60,501 nt of DNA from Verrucomicrobiia bacterium (GTDB taxonomy: Bacteria; Verrucomicrobiota; Verrucomicrobiia; Verrucomicrobiales; Akkermansiaceae): the NCBI GenBank assembly GCA_030430455.1, contig JAUIJB010000013.1, positions 1 through 60,501 of the forward strand, written 5' to 3'. Both the position numbers and the translations under genes were made by a program. The notes below the pieces were generated by a model. The model was given only the letters and a program-made list of their open reading frames with translations, did no database searches and was not told where the DNA came from. Within the stretch, counting starts at the first letter, position 1. Every line of letters begins with the position of its first letter. Positions 1-8,255 of the stretch are shown here, one piece after another.

Positions 1-1
1 G

Positions 2-3000
2 CTGAGCCAGGACCACCTCCGCAAGGTCTTACGGACTCGCCAGGCCGAAGGCTCCAACGAGCCGCTGGCGCAGGACCTCGTGGAGCAAGGGGTTATCCCG
101 CCGCGGGTGGCGGCCTCGCTCCTCCGGGACCTGGCCAAGGGCAGCTTCGGCTGCGCCGACTGCAAGCGGCGCTTCAGCTACGACGAGCTCGCCCAGATCC
201 CGCGCCCGGGCTGCAGCGCGCGCTGCCCCACCCAGCTCGACATCTCCGCCGTCGGGAGCGGGAGCGGGGCGCACCCGCGCTACGCCAACGAGACCGAGGC
301 CACCCTCGTCGACCGCCGCAAGGGCGCCGGCGGCGGGCCCGCGCTCTGGCGTCAGCTCAGCGGCATGCCCAGCGGGCCGATCGCCAACACCCACGTCGAC
401 TCGTCGTGGGAGACCGAGGCCACGCTGATCGAGCGCAAGCCGGCCAAGCGCGAGGAGCGGGTCGAGGCCACCGAGCGGCGCAAGCCCAGCCGGCGCAGGC
501 CGCCCAGCACCCGGGAGGGCAAGTCGCTCAAGGACTCCGAGGAGACCGTGCGCGACGCCACCGTGCTCCGCCTGCCCTCGGAGGAGCGCCAGCTCGGCCC
601 CTACGAGCTGATCTCCGAGCTCGGCCGCGGCGCCAACGGGGTGATCTACCTCGACTTCGACGGCGAGACCGTGAGCAACACCCAGTGGAACTCGTCCTAC
701 AACAATGACGACCCCATCGACGCCCTCGAGTCGGGGCTCGACGCTGCCCAGATCGAGCGGGTCTGGGCCGGCATCGCCGAGGACTACCGCCCCTTCAATG
801 TCAACGTCACCACCGACCCGACCGTCTATGAGAGCTACCCGCTCGACCGTCGCGCGATGCTGATCTTCACCCCCTCCTACGAATGGTACACCAGCTCGAC
901 CAACGTCGGCGGGGTGGCCTACGTCGACATCTTCGGCAGCAGCTTCTACGACTATCCCGGCTGGGTCTTCACCAACAACCTGTTCTACGACGCCTCGAAC
1001 TGCCACGAGGCCGCCAGCCACGAGGCCGGGCACATCCTCGGCCTGCGCCACGACGGGACCTCGAGCCTCGGCTACTACGATGGTCATGGCAGCGGCGCCA
1101 CCTCGTGGGGCCCGATCATGGGCGTCGCCTACAGCCGCAGCGTCAGCCAGTGGAGCCAGGGCGAGTACTCCGGCGCCAACAACAGCGAGGACGACCTCGC
1201 CATCATCAGCAAGCCCTCAAACGGCCTCGGCTACGTCGCCGACGACCATGCCGGCACGACCGTCGGGGCCACGCCGATGACCGAGAGCGGCAGCGACGCC
1301 GTCGATGCCGCCGGGATGATCGAACTCAACACCGACATCGACCTGTTCAGCTTCCAGACCTCGGGCGGGAGCGTCTCGCTGAGCGCCGTGAATGCTGCCA
1401 TCGACCCCAACCTCGACATCCGCATGCGCCTGCTCGACTCCGGCGGCGCGGAGGTCGTGGTCGCCGACCCCTCGAACAGCCTCGATGCCTCGTTGACGGC
1501 CACCCTCTCCGGCGGGCTCTACTTCGTCGAGATCAGCGGCACCGGCTCCGGCGACCCGGCCACCACCGGCTACAGCGACTACGCCAGCCTCGGCGGCTAC
1601 ACCCTGAGCGGCACCGCGCCGCGGGTGCTCGAACTGGCCGCCGAAATCCTCTCGCCCTCAACGGCGCAGGTCAGCCTGCCCGAGGGCACCGGACTCTACC
1701 TCGAGGGCCTGACCAGCGGCGCGACCCCGACCTGGGAGATCGTCTCCGCCCCGACCGGCGGCACGGCGACTCTCGCCTCGCCGGGGACCAACTCGACCCC
1801 GGTCAGCTTCACGGCGCACGGCACCTATCTCCTGCGCCTCAGCGTCAGCAATGGCGAGGAAACCCTCAGCGACGAGATCGAGGTCTCGGTCGAGCCCGCC
1901 GGTGCCGCGCCCAGTTTCCCGGCGGTGGCTCCGGGGATCGAGCTCGGGCCCGACCGCACGATCTACAGCGACCGCACCACCCTGGCGCCGGTCGTCAGCG
2001 ACGACGGCCTGCCGGGGCCGCTCGGATACGAGTGGCAGATCCTCTCCGGCGATGGCCAGCTGTCGGACCCGGCGGCCGAGTCGCCGGAGCTCGTCTTTGC
2101 CTCGCCCTCGACCACCCGCCTGCGGCTCAATGTCAGCGACGGCGACCACCGCACCTTCCGCGAGGTCTCGCTGACCGCCGTTTACATGCCGGTCACCTTC
2201 GTCACCGAGACCTCCAGCGCCGCCGTCACCGTCTCCACCAGCGCGAGCTTCGCCTCGGCTTGGAAGACCCAGGGCTTCGACGACTCGGGCTGGACCGGCG
2301 GCCAGCTGGGCGCCGGCTTCGACGCGACCAAGGGGCCCGAGACCCGGCGCATCTTCGCCCCGCTCATCGGCGACCTCGACCTCGAGACCGCCATGGCGGG
2401 CCAGTATGCGGGCGCTCTCATGCGCGTCCCCTTCGAGGTCGATGACCCGGCGGCGATCCTCTCGCTGACGCTGCGCCTGAAGTTCGACGACGGCTTCGTC
2501 GCCTACCTGAACGGAACCGAGGTGGCGCGCCAGAACGTCCCCGCGGGCGAACCGGCGTGGGACTCGCTGGCGCCGGTCGACCGCTTCGACGAGGACGGCC
2601 TCTCGGCGGTGACCTTCCCGATCGACCTCGCCTCGGCGCCGTTGACCGCGGGCACCAACATCCTCGCGATCCACGGCATGAACGAGAGCAGCGAGGCCAT
2701 CAAGGGCAACTCGGGTGACACCAGCTTCCTGCTGCTTCCCACTCTCGAGGGGGTGATCACCGAGCTCCCTGAGTCGCCCTTCCTCACCGCCGTCTCCGCG
2801 GTGGAGGACCCCCTGCTGCGGGGTGCCGAGGATGATGCCGACAGCGACGGCCGCTCCAACCTCTACGAGCACGCCACCGGCACCGACCTGAGCGCCGCCG
2901 ACCCCGGCTATCCCCTGCTGGGAATGGTCGACCCGGGAACCATCGGCGTCACCCTGCCGGCCATTCCGCCGGCGGATGTCCGCTACCTGCTCTACATGAG

Positions 3001-3184
3001 CGAAACCCTCGGCGGCGACTGGGTGGTCGTGGCCCAGCGCGTCGGCGACGGCGACTGGCAGGGCACCCTCCCGGTGGCAACTTCCCCCGCAGCGGGTTCC
3101 CGCGAGCGGATCGACTTCCCGACCCCGTCCCCGATCCCCTCGCAGTGCTTCTACAAGCTCGGCTTCGAGCTGCTGACTCCCTGA
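2..3184 (+). CDS. Kinase-like N-terminus joined in frame to a secreted metalloprotease (5' partial)
   Basis: The frame is open to the left edge, so the gene probably starts upstream; the first in-window start is GTG at 80 (residue numbers count from it). Residues 1-190 resemble the regulatory N-terminus of PVC/delta-proteobacterial Ser/Thr kinases: a CxxC zinc-ribbon-like segment (CADC...CSARC), a basic low-complexity linker, then the start of a kinase glycine-rich loop (YELISELGRGANGVIY). No other kinase subdomain follows. At about nt 641-655 the sequence becomes a metalloprotease (IYLDFDGET), with zinc motif HEAGHILGLRHDG (H314, E315, H318, H324), then a pre-peptidase C-terminal-like beta domain, an Ig/PKD-like domain, a jelly-roll-like region and a C-terminal tail common in verrucomicrobial secreted proteins. 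There is no signal peptide ahead of the protease part, although such proteases are normally secreted. Either a gene fusion or an assembly chimera fits; the protease call is firm, the intact fusion is doubtful. Confidence 0.7.
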   Translation: MSQDHLRKVLRTRQAEGSNEPLAQDLVEQGVIPPRVAASLLRDLAKGSFGCADCKRRFSYDELAQIPRPGCSARCPTQLDISAVGSGSGAHPRYANETEATLVDRRKGAGGGPALWRQLSGMPSGPIANTHVDSSWETEATLIERKPAKREERVEATERRKPSRRRPPSTREGKSLKDSEETVRDATVLRLPSEERQLGPYELISELGRGANGVIYLDFDGETVSNTQWNSSYNNDDPIDALESGLDAAQIERVWAGIAEDYRPFNVNVTTDPTVYESYPLDRRAMLIFTPSYEWYTSSTNVGGVAYVDIFGSSFYDYPGWVFTNNLFYDASNCHEAASHEAGHILGLRHDGTSSLGYYDGHGSGATSWGPIMGVAYSRSVSQWSQGEYSGANNSEDDLAIISKPSNGLGYVADDHAGTTVGATPMTESGSDAVDAAGMIELNTDIDLFSFQTSGGSVSLSAVNAAIDPNLDIRMRLLDSGGAEVVVADPSNSLDASLTATLSGGLYFVEISGTGSGDPATTGYSDYASLGGYTLSGTAPRVLELAAEILSPSTAQVSLPEGTGLYLEGLTSGATPTWEIVSAPTGGTATLASPGTNSTPVSFTAHGTYLLRLSVSNGEETLSDEIEVSVEPAGAAPSFPAVAPGIELGPDRTIYSDRTTLAPVVSDDGLPGPLGYEWQILSGDGQLSDPAAESPELVFASPSTTRLRLNVSDGDHRTFREVSLTAVYMPVTFVTETSSAAVTVSTSASFASAWKTQGFDDSGWTGGQLGAGFDATKGPETRRIFAPLIGDLDLETAMAGQYAGALMRVPFEVDDPAAILSLTLRLKFDDGFVAYLNGTEVARQNVPAGEPAWDSLAPVDRFDEDGLSAVTFPIDLASAPLTAGTNILAIHGMNESSEAIKGNSGDTSFLLLPTLEGVITELPESPFLTAVSAVEDPLLRGAEDDADSDGRSNLYEHATGTDLSAADPGYPLLGMVDPGTIGVTLPAIPPADVRYLLYMSETLGGDWVVVAQRVGDGDWQGTLPVATSPAAGSRERIDFPTPSPIPSQCFYKLGFELLTP

Positions 3185-3433
3185 GTGAGATCCATTCCGG
3201 GAGGAACCGGGGATCCGGGTGAAGACGGGCTGCGAGGCAAGCGTGCGACGATTCGGCGCGAGCGGGCGATTCCCGCCTCGCCTGCGCCCCTGCCGGGGCT
3301 CGATGACATCGGGCCTCATTCGGGATCTTCGATCGTCCGGAGAGGGACGCCGGCGCCCCGGGAGGGGCGCTGGAGAGTCCCGCATCGCCTGAGCAACCCT
3401 CCGCGCCGGCACGCCAGCCCGATCACCACATAC

Positions 3434-3468
3434 TTGACAAAAACTCCAAGCTTGGCATTTTTGCCAAG
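3434..3468 (+). promoter_or_regulatory. Putative arsR promoter and operator
   Basis: A consensus TTGACA (3434-3439) is followed after 17 bp by a weak -10 candidate (ATTTTT, 3457-3462). A perfect 7-bp inverted repeat with a 4-nt spacer, CTTGGCA-TTTT-TGCCAAG (3451-3468), overlaps the -10 and ends 2 bp before the arsR ATG. A second palindrome, CCAAGCTTGG, overlaps it at 3447-3456. This is where an ArsR-type repressor would bind to autoregulate. Transcription would start about at the ATG, and no Shine-Dalgarno fits, so the mRNA may be leaderless. Confidence 0.55.
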
Positions 3469-3470
3469 TA

Positions 3471-3770
3471 ATGAACGCACTGAGCACGGACCGCAAGGTA
3501 CAGATTCTCAAGGCGCTCGCCCACCCGGCGCGGCTGGAGATCGTCCAGATCCTGGCCTCGGCCCCCTGCTGCGTCAGCGAGCTTCAGGCGCGGGTCGGCG
3601 GCGACCTCTCGACGGTGTCGAAGCACCTCACCCTGATGCGCAAGGCGGGCTGGATCGACTGCGAGAAGCGCGGCCAGCAGGTCCACTACCGCCTCGCCTG
3701 CGACTGCCTGCCCGCCTTCCTGCGCTGCATCGAGTCGATCGGCTCGGAGCACCCCGATTGTGATTGTTAA
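3471..3770 (+). CDS. arsR: ArsR-family metalloregulatory repressor
   Basis: This 99-residue winged-helix protein matches the ArsR/SmtB family in length and layout. Residues 9-60 form the HTH (KALAHPARLEIVQIL, then STVSKHLTLMRKAGW), followed by a wing ending QQVHYRLA. A Cys pair lies where arsenic-sensing members carry their thiolates (APCCVSEL), and two more cysteines end the protein (PDCDC); these are plausible As(III) ligands. It heads a four-gene operon (arsR, DUF6428, arsC, acr3) with 3-15 nt gaps and presumably represses it from the palindrome just upstream. The ATG at 3471 is the only start that keeps the whole HTH; it has no obvious ribosome binding site. Confidence 0.93.
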   Translation: MNALSTDRKVQILKALAHPARLEIVQILASAPCCVSELQARVGGDLSTVSKHLTLMRKAGWIDCEKRGQQVHYRLACDCLPAFLRCIESIGSEHPDCDC

Positions 3771-3785
3771 CATATCTTTAATACC

Positions 3786-4262
3786 ATGACCACCATCGAG
3801 TTCCTCGACTTTTTACGCCGATTCCCGGAACACGGAATCGAGTTCATCACGCCCGACGGCAGCCCGGTCCCGGCTCATTTCCACATCACCGAGGTCGGCC
3901 ACCTCGCGAAGTCATTCATCGACTGCGGCGGCACGCGCCACACGGAGGGATCCTGCCTGCTCCAGGTGTGGGTGGCCGACGACATCGACCACCGCCTCAA
4001 GGCCGCCAAACTGCTCGCGATCTTCGGCCGGGCGGACGGCTTGCTGCCATCGGACGGGCTCCCGGTCGAGATCGAGGTCGAGGCGCCGGTGCTGACCCAG
4101 CTGCCGCTCACCCGCTGCGAGGTCGGCGACGCCACCCTGCGCTTTCACAGTGAGCACAAGCACACCGACTGCCGCGCCAAGGAACTCTGCCTGCCCGACT
4201 TCTCGCTGCCCTCGCTCCCCGGCCAGGCCGGCACCTGCACCCCCGGCAGCGGCTGCTGCTGA
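3786..4262 (+). CDS. DUF6428 family protein of the arsenic operon
   Basis: This 158-residue soluble protein resembles the DUF6428 family, found mostly in arsenic operons between arsR and arsC. The N-terminus (TTIEFLDFLRRFPEH) and the HFHITEVG segment around residue 31 are characteristic. Histidine and cysteine are frequent, and the C-terminus is cysteine-rich (CTPGSGCC), suggesting a metal- or arsenic-binding accessory role; the biochemical function is not established. It starts 15 nt after arsR and ends 9 nt before arsC, so it is almost certainly co-transcribed. Confidence 0.85.
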   Translation: MTTIEFLDFLRRFPEHGIEFITPDGSPVPAHFHITEVGHLAKSFIDCGGTRHTEGSCLLQVWVADDIDHRLKAAKLLAIFGRADGLLPSDGLPVEIEVEAPVLTQLPLTRCEVGDATLRFHSEHKHTDCRAKELCLPDFSLPSLPGQAGTCTPGSGCC

Positions 4263-4271
4263 CCCCCTCCC

Positions 4272-4691
4272 ATGATCCTCATTCTCTGCACCGGCAACTC
4301 GTGCCGCTCCCACATGGCCGAGGGCATCCTGCAACGGGCGCTCGGCAGCGAATTCGAAGTCGCCTCGGCCGGCTCGAAGCCGGCGGGCTACGTCCACCCG
4401 CTCGCCATCCGGGCACTGGATGAGATCGGCATCGACATCTCCGGCCACGAGTCGAAACACCTCGACCGTTTCCTCGACCGCGAGGTCGAGACCGTCATCA
4501 CGGTCTGCGGCAACGCCGACCAGGCCTGCCCGGTCTTTCCCGGCCAACTGAACCGCCACCACTACCCCTTCGACGACCCCGCCCACGCCGGGGGCAGCGA
4601 GGAGGAGCAGCTGGCGGTGTTCCGCCGGGTGCGCGACGAGATCCTGCGGGTCTTCACGGCCTACGCCGACGGCCGGCTCGACCAGCGCTGA
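4272..4691 (+). CDS. arsC: Arsenate reductase, thioredoxin-coupled LMW-phosphatase type
   Basis: Reduces arsenate to arsenite in the cytoplasm, supplying the substrate of the Acr3 pump encoded next. The 139-residue protein has the phosphatase P-loop CX5R near its N-terminus (C6-TGNSC-R12), a DP motif (FDDPAHA, about residues 100-106) supplying the general acid, and two further cysteines, C79 and C86, spaced seven apart like the redox pair of thioredoxin-coupled ArsC enzymes. Length and motifs are normal for the family. It starts 9 nt after the DUF6428 gene and ends 3 nt before acr3. Confidence 0.93.
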   Translation: MILILCTGNSCRSHMAEGILQRALGSEFEVASAGSKPAGYVHPLAIRALDEIGIDISGHESKHLDRFLDREVETVITVCGNADQACPVFPGQLNRHHYPFDDPAHAGGSEEEQLAVFRRVRDEILRVFTAYADGRLDQR

Positions 4692-4694
4692 GCC

Positions 4695-5741
4695 ATGTCC
4701 GAGCCGGTCGCCGCCCGCATGTCCTTCCTCGACCGTTACCTGACGGTCTGGATCTTCGCCGCCATGGCCGCCGGCATCGCCGTCGGCCGCTTCCTGATCG
4801 ACGACCCGGAGGCCTTCTTCGCGCCCTTCACCGTCGGCACCACCAACCTGCCGCTGGCGATCGGCCTGATCCTGATGATGTACCCGCCGCTGGCCAAGGT
4901 GCGCTACGGCGAGCTGCCGCGGGTCTTCGCCAACCCGCGGATCCTCGGGCTCTCGCTGGTGCAGAACTGGCTCATCGGCCCGGTGATCATGTGGGTCCTC
5001 GCGGTGCTGCTGCTGCGCGACCAACCGGACTACATGGTCGGGCTGATCCTCGTCGGCCTGGCGCGCTGCATCGCGATGGTGCTGGTGTGGAACGACCTCG
5101 CCAAGGGCTCGTCGGAGTATGCCGCCGGCCTGGTCGCGCTCAACAGCATCGCCCAGATCCTCTTCTACGGTGCCTACGCCTGGCTGTTCATCACCGTGCT
5201 GCCGCCGCTGGTCGGGCTCGAGGGCGCGGTGGTCGAGATCGCCATGGCCGACATCTTCACCTCGGTGATGATCTACCTCGGCATCCCCTTCTTCGCCGGC
5301 ATGCTCACCCGCTTCGCGCTGACCCGCTGGAAGGGGGGCGAGTGGTATGAAAGCCGGTTCCTTCCGCGCATCGCCCCGCTCACCCTGGTGGCGCTGCTGT
5401 TCACCATCGTGGTCATGTTCACCTACCAGGGCGACGCCATCGTCGAGCTGCCGCTGGACGTCCTGCGCATCGCCATTCCGCTGCTGATCTACTTCGCGGT
5501 GATGTTCCTGGTCAGCTTCGTGATGGCCGCCCGGCTCGGCGCCGACTACCCGCGCAGCGCCAGCGTCGCCTTCACCTCGGCCGGCAACAACTTCGAGCTG
5601 GCCATCGCCGTGGCGATCGCGGTGTTCGGGATCGACTCCGGCGTCGCCTTCGCCGCGGTCGTCGGTCCGCTGGTCGAAGTGCCCGCCCTGATCGGCCTGG
5701 TTCACGTCTCCTACGCCCTGAAGCGGCGCCTGTTCGCGTAG
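4695..5741 (+). CDS. acr3: Acr3-type arsenite efflux permease
   Basis: A 348-residue inner-membrane protein with about ten hydrophobic segments, matching the Acr3 branch of the bile/arsenite/riboflavin transporter superfamily. It exports arsenite made by the upstream ArsC. Family marks include the N-terminal [14 protein letters not shown], the conserved cysteine of TM4 (C125 in [13 protein letters not shown]) needed for As(III) transport, and the C-terminal [19 protein letters not shown] segment carrying the conserved glutamate. It is the last gene of the ars operon and is followed directly by a GC-rich hairpin. Confidence 0.94.
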   Translation: MSEPVAARMSFLDRYLTVWIFAAMAAGIAVGRFLIDDPEAFFAPFTVGTTNLPLAIGLILMMYPPLAKVRYGELPRVFANPRILGLSLVQNWLIGPVIMWVLAVLLLRDQPDYMVGLILVGLARCIAMVLVWNDLAKGSSEYAAGLVALNSIAQILFYGAYAWLFITVLPPLVGLEGAVVEIAMADIFTSVMIYLGIPFFAGMLTRFALTRWKGGEWYESRFLPRIAPLTLVALLFTIVVMFTYQGDAIVELPLDVLRIAIPLLIYFAVMFLVSFVMAARLGADYPRSASVAFTSAGNNFELAIAVAIAVFGIDSGVAFAAVVGPLVEVPALIGLVHVSYALKRRLFA

Positions 5742-5744
5742 GGA

Positions 5745-5766
5745 GGGCGGACGATCCCGTCCGCCC
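5745..5766 (+). terminator. Hairpin terminator of the ars operon
   Basis: A perfect 9-bp stem (GGGCGGACG / CGTCCGCCC) with loop ATCC begins 3 bp after the acr3 stop codon. There is no U-tract, which is usual in this high-GC sequence. The rest of the gap to the next gene (5767-5899) shows no gene; it contains a small palindrome, GGGGCATGCCAGCCCC, near 5836-5851. Confidence 0.6.
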
Positions 5767-5899
5767 GGCTCCGGCCGAGAAATGCGCGGCCCGGGTGTCG
5801 AGTCCACCCACTCCAGCGGCGATGTTGCACTTGAGGGGCATGCCAGCCCCTTTGGCTTGACCCGGCAGGGCCGGATCCGTTGGGTCTCATGTCATCCTC

Positions 5900-7780
5900 A
5901 TGAAAGCCCTCGCTCTTTTCCTCCCGCTCTTCCTCACCACCCCCCTCGCCCTCGCCGAGCTGTCGGCTCCGGCCGAGGCGCCCGCCGGAAGCACCATCGA
6001 GGTCGGCTGGACCGGCGCCGAGGAAGGCGGCCGGATCCGCTTCCTCGACGAGTCCGGCGAGACCTGGCAGGGCGCCCCCTACGCCTATCTCCGCAACGGC
6101 AAGGCCAGGCTCGGGGTCCCCGCCAAGCCCGGCCACTACCAGATCGGCTTCCAACCGAAGCAGGAAGTCACCGCACGGACTCCCATCACCGTCACCCCGG
6201 TCAGCGCGACCCTCGAGGCACCCGGCGAGGTCGAGATCAACGAGACCTTCGAAGTCACCTGGACCGGACCCGCCTACAGCCAAGACCGGGTGCGGGTCGT
6301 GCAGGGCGATGGCAGCCCGCTGCAGGGCGGGTCCTACACCTACCCGGCCAACGCGAAGGGAAACACCCTGAAGCTCAAGGCCCCCATCGAGAACGGCAAC
6401 TACCGGATCATCTACCAGATGGGGGGCGAGACGCTCGCCAGCCGCGAGCTCCAGGTCGGCGGCACCACGGCCAGCGTCGAGGCGAAGCCCACCGTGCAGG
6501 CCGGCGGCGATCTCGCCGTGTTCTGGAGCGGGCCGGACAACAGCCAGGACTACATCGCGCTGATTCCCGCCGGCGCGGACTCGCGGCCCTCGTCGGCCAG
6601 CTACCGCTACACCGGCAACAGCACGGGGGGAGGCGTCACGCTGGTGGCCCCGGAAGCGACCGGCTCGTATGAGGTCGCCTATTTCACCGGCGGCAAGGTC
6701 CTCGCCCGCCAGGCAGTCGAGGTCGTCCCGGCCTCGGCCACCCTGGAGGCGCCCGAGGAGGTCACTGCCACGCTGCACTTCGAGATCGCCTGGACCGGCC
6801 CCGGCAACCGCCAGGACCGCATCCTCATGGTCGACCCCGCCGACGAGCCGACCCGCCTCGCCGCGCGCTACCTCGCGCCGCCGGAGGAACTCGTCGAGAT
6901 GCTCGCCCCGCCCGAGCCCGGTGAGTTCGAGCTGCGCTACCAGACCGCCAAGGGCACGGTGCTGGCGACGCGGCCGATCCGCGTGCTGCCGGCACCGGTC
7001 GATCCCGGCAGCCTGCGGGTGAGCCTCGCCAGCGGCAGCCGGATCGCCGCGAACTCGGCGGTGGAGGTCATCCTCGACGCCTCCGGCAGCATGCTGCAGC
7101 GCCAGGACGGCCGGCGCCGGATCGAGATCGCCCGCGAAACCCTGCTGGCGCTGGTCGACGAGACCCTGCCCGCCGGTACGCCCTTCGCGCTGCGGGTCTT
7201 CGGCCACAAGGAGGCCGACAGCTGCCGGACCGACCTCGAGATCCCGCTCGGCCCGCTCGATCCGACGCAGGCACGGGCGAAGATCTCGTCGATCCAGGCG
7301 ATGAACCTGGCGAAGACGCCGATCGCCGCCTCGCTCGCCGAGGTTCCCAATGACCTGCCCGGCATCACCGGCGAGCGCATCGTGATCCTGGTCACCGACG
7401 GCGAGGAAACCTGCGGCGGCGACCCGGCTCTGGCCATCAGCCGGCTGCGCGAGGGTGGCACCGACCTGCGGGTGAACATCGTCGGCTACTCGATCGACGA
7501 CGCCGGCCTGCGCGAGACCTTCGAGAGCTGGGCGGCGCTCGGCAACGGCCAGTACCTCAATGCGCCGGGTGCCGATGAACTCGCCGGCGCCTTCCGCCAG
7601 GCCCTCGAGATCCCCTTCCAGGTCCTCGCGGGCGAGCAACTCATCGCCGCCGGCATGAGCGGTGGGGATGCCATCGAGCTGCCACCCGGCGACTACACCC
7701 TGCGCTTCCGCCGCGGCGGCGAGGAGCAGACGCGGGCGCTCAGCATCGTGGCCGGGGAACGGACCGAACTGGAGCTTTGA
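5900..7780 (+). CDS. Secreted VWA-domain protein with beta-sandwich repeats
   Basis: This 626-residue protein starts with a signal peptide (MKALALFLPLFLTTPLALA). Four repeats of about 90 residues follow, each with motifs like EVTWTGP...QDRVRVV and a closing YRIIYQMGG-type strand, probably extracellular beta-sandwich domains. A von Willebrand factor A domain occupies about residues 375-560: the MIDAS motif DASGS lies in VEVILDASGSMLQ, and VTDGEE supplies a further metal-site residue. A short carboxypeptidase-regulatory-like beta domain closes the protein. A Ca/Mg-dependent adhesion or scaffold role outside the cytoplasm is likely; the ligand is unknown. It stands alone between the ars operon and a convergent remnant. 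Confidence 0.85.
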   Translation: MKALALFLPLFLTTPLALAELSAPAEAPAGSTIEVGWTGAEEGGRIRFLDESGETWQGAPYAYLRNGKARLGVPAKPGHYQIGFQPKQEVTARTPITVTPVSATLEAPGEVEINETFEVTWTGPAYSQDRVRVVQGDGSPLQGGSYTYPANAKGNTLKLKAPIENGNYRIIYQMGGETLASRELQVGGTTASVEAKPTVQAGGDLAVFWSGPDNSQDYIALIPAGADSRPSSASYRYTGNSTGGGVTLVAPEATGSYEVAYFTGGKVLARQAVEVVPASATLEAPEEVTATLHFEIAWTGPGNRQDRILMVDPADEPTRLAARYLAPPEELVEMLAPPEPGEFELRYQTAKGTVLATRPIRVLPAPVDPGSLRVSLASGSRIAANSAVEVILDASGSMLQRQDGRRRIEIARETLLALVDETLPAGTPFALRVFGHKEADSCRTDLEIPLGPLDPTQARAKISSIQAMNLAKTPIAASLAEVPNDLPGITGERIVILVTDGEETCGGDPALAISRLREGGTDLRVNIVGYSIDDAGLRETFESWAALGNGQYLNAPGADELAGAFRQALEIPFQVLAGEQLIAAGMSGGDAIELPPGDYTLRFRRGGEEQTRALSIVAGERTELEL

Positions 7781-7793
7781 TCCGGCGGGATCA
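7778..7793. terminator. Bidirectional hairpin containing both stop codons
   Basis: The sequence TGATCC-GGCG-GGATCA forms a 6-bp stem. Its left arm begins with the TGA stop of the VWA gene and its right arm ends with the TCA that is the stop of the convergent minus-strand frame. The two frames are therefore separated only by the hairpin, which can serve as a shared terminator. No U-tract is present. Confidence 0.4.
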
Positions 7794-8192
7794 GGGGAAC
7801 GGCGTGCCGCTTGGGGCGACGATGACGTAGAACGCGCCGCCTGCCGGGGGAGCAGGATCGGTGTAGGTCCCACTGGTGACCGCCGTCGCAACCTGCGTCC
7901 AGACCGCGAAGTCGGAGGTGCGGTGGACATCGCAAGCCGTGCCCGCGGGGCTGGTGGTCCAGTTCAAGGAGGCCATGGACGAACTCGCGCTGGTTGCCGT
8001 CACGGTGATGCCGACCGGGACGGGTGGATCCGCGAGAATGAGCGCCTCGTCCCCCAGGGTCGTCAGCGCGTAGAAAACAACCTGCGAGGCGTCATTGAAG
8101 CCGGAACCGGAGTCCGCCGCGTGGTTCGGGGGGCTTGAAGAGCTTCGAATCCGGGGGGGCGAAGCAGCCATCGAAAGTTCGGATCCTGACAC
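7791..8192 (-). pseudogene. Probable 5'-truncated remnant of a secreted repeat protein
   Basis: A 133-codon frame whose first ~30 residues look random (Ser/Pro-rich, no signal peptide). From about residue 32 it resembles the C-terminus of large verrucomicrobial secreted proteins: FNDASQVVFYALTTLGDEAL matches the NxxGxVVFxA repeat of choice-of-anchor proteins, and a closing fibronectin-III-like domain follows (SLNWTTSPAGTACDVHRTSD). The upstream repeats expected for such a protein are missing. It may be a decayed gene or a small secreted-domain fragment; functional expression is unlikely but not excluded, because a TTGACA-like box lies just upstream on the minus strand. Confidence 0.45.
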
Positions 8193-8255
8193 CTAAGTAA
8201 GACTCCGCGCTGCTGTCAAGCCGGCAAGGCTCGGGTGACGATTGCGACCGATGGG

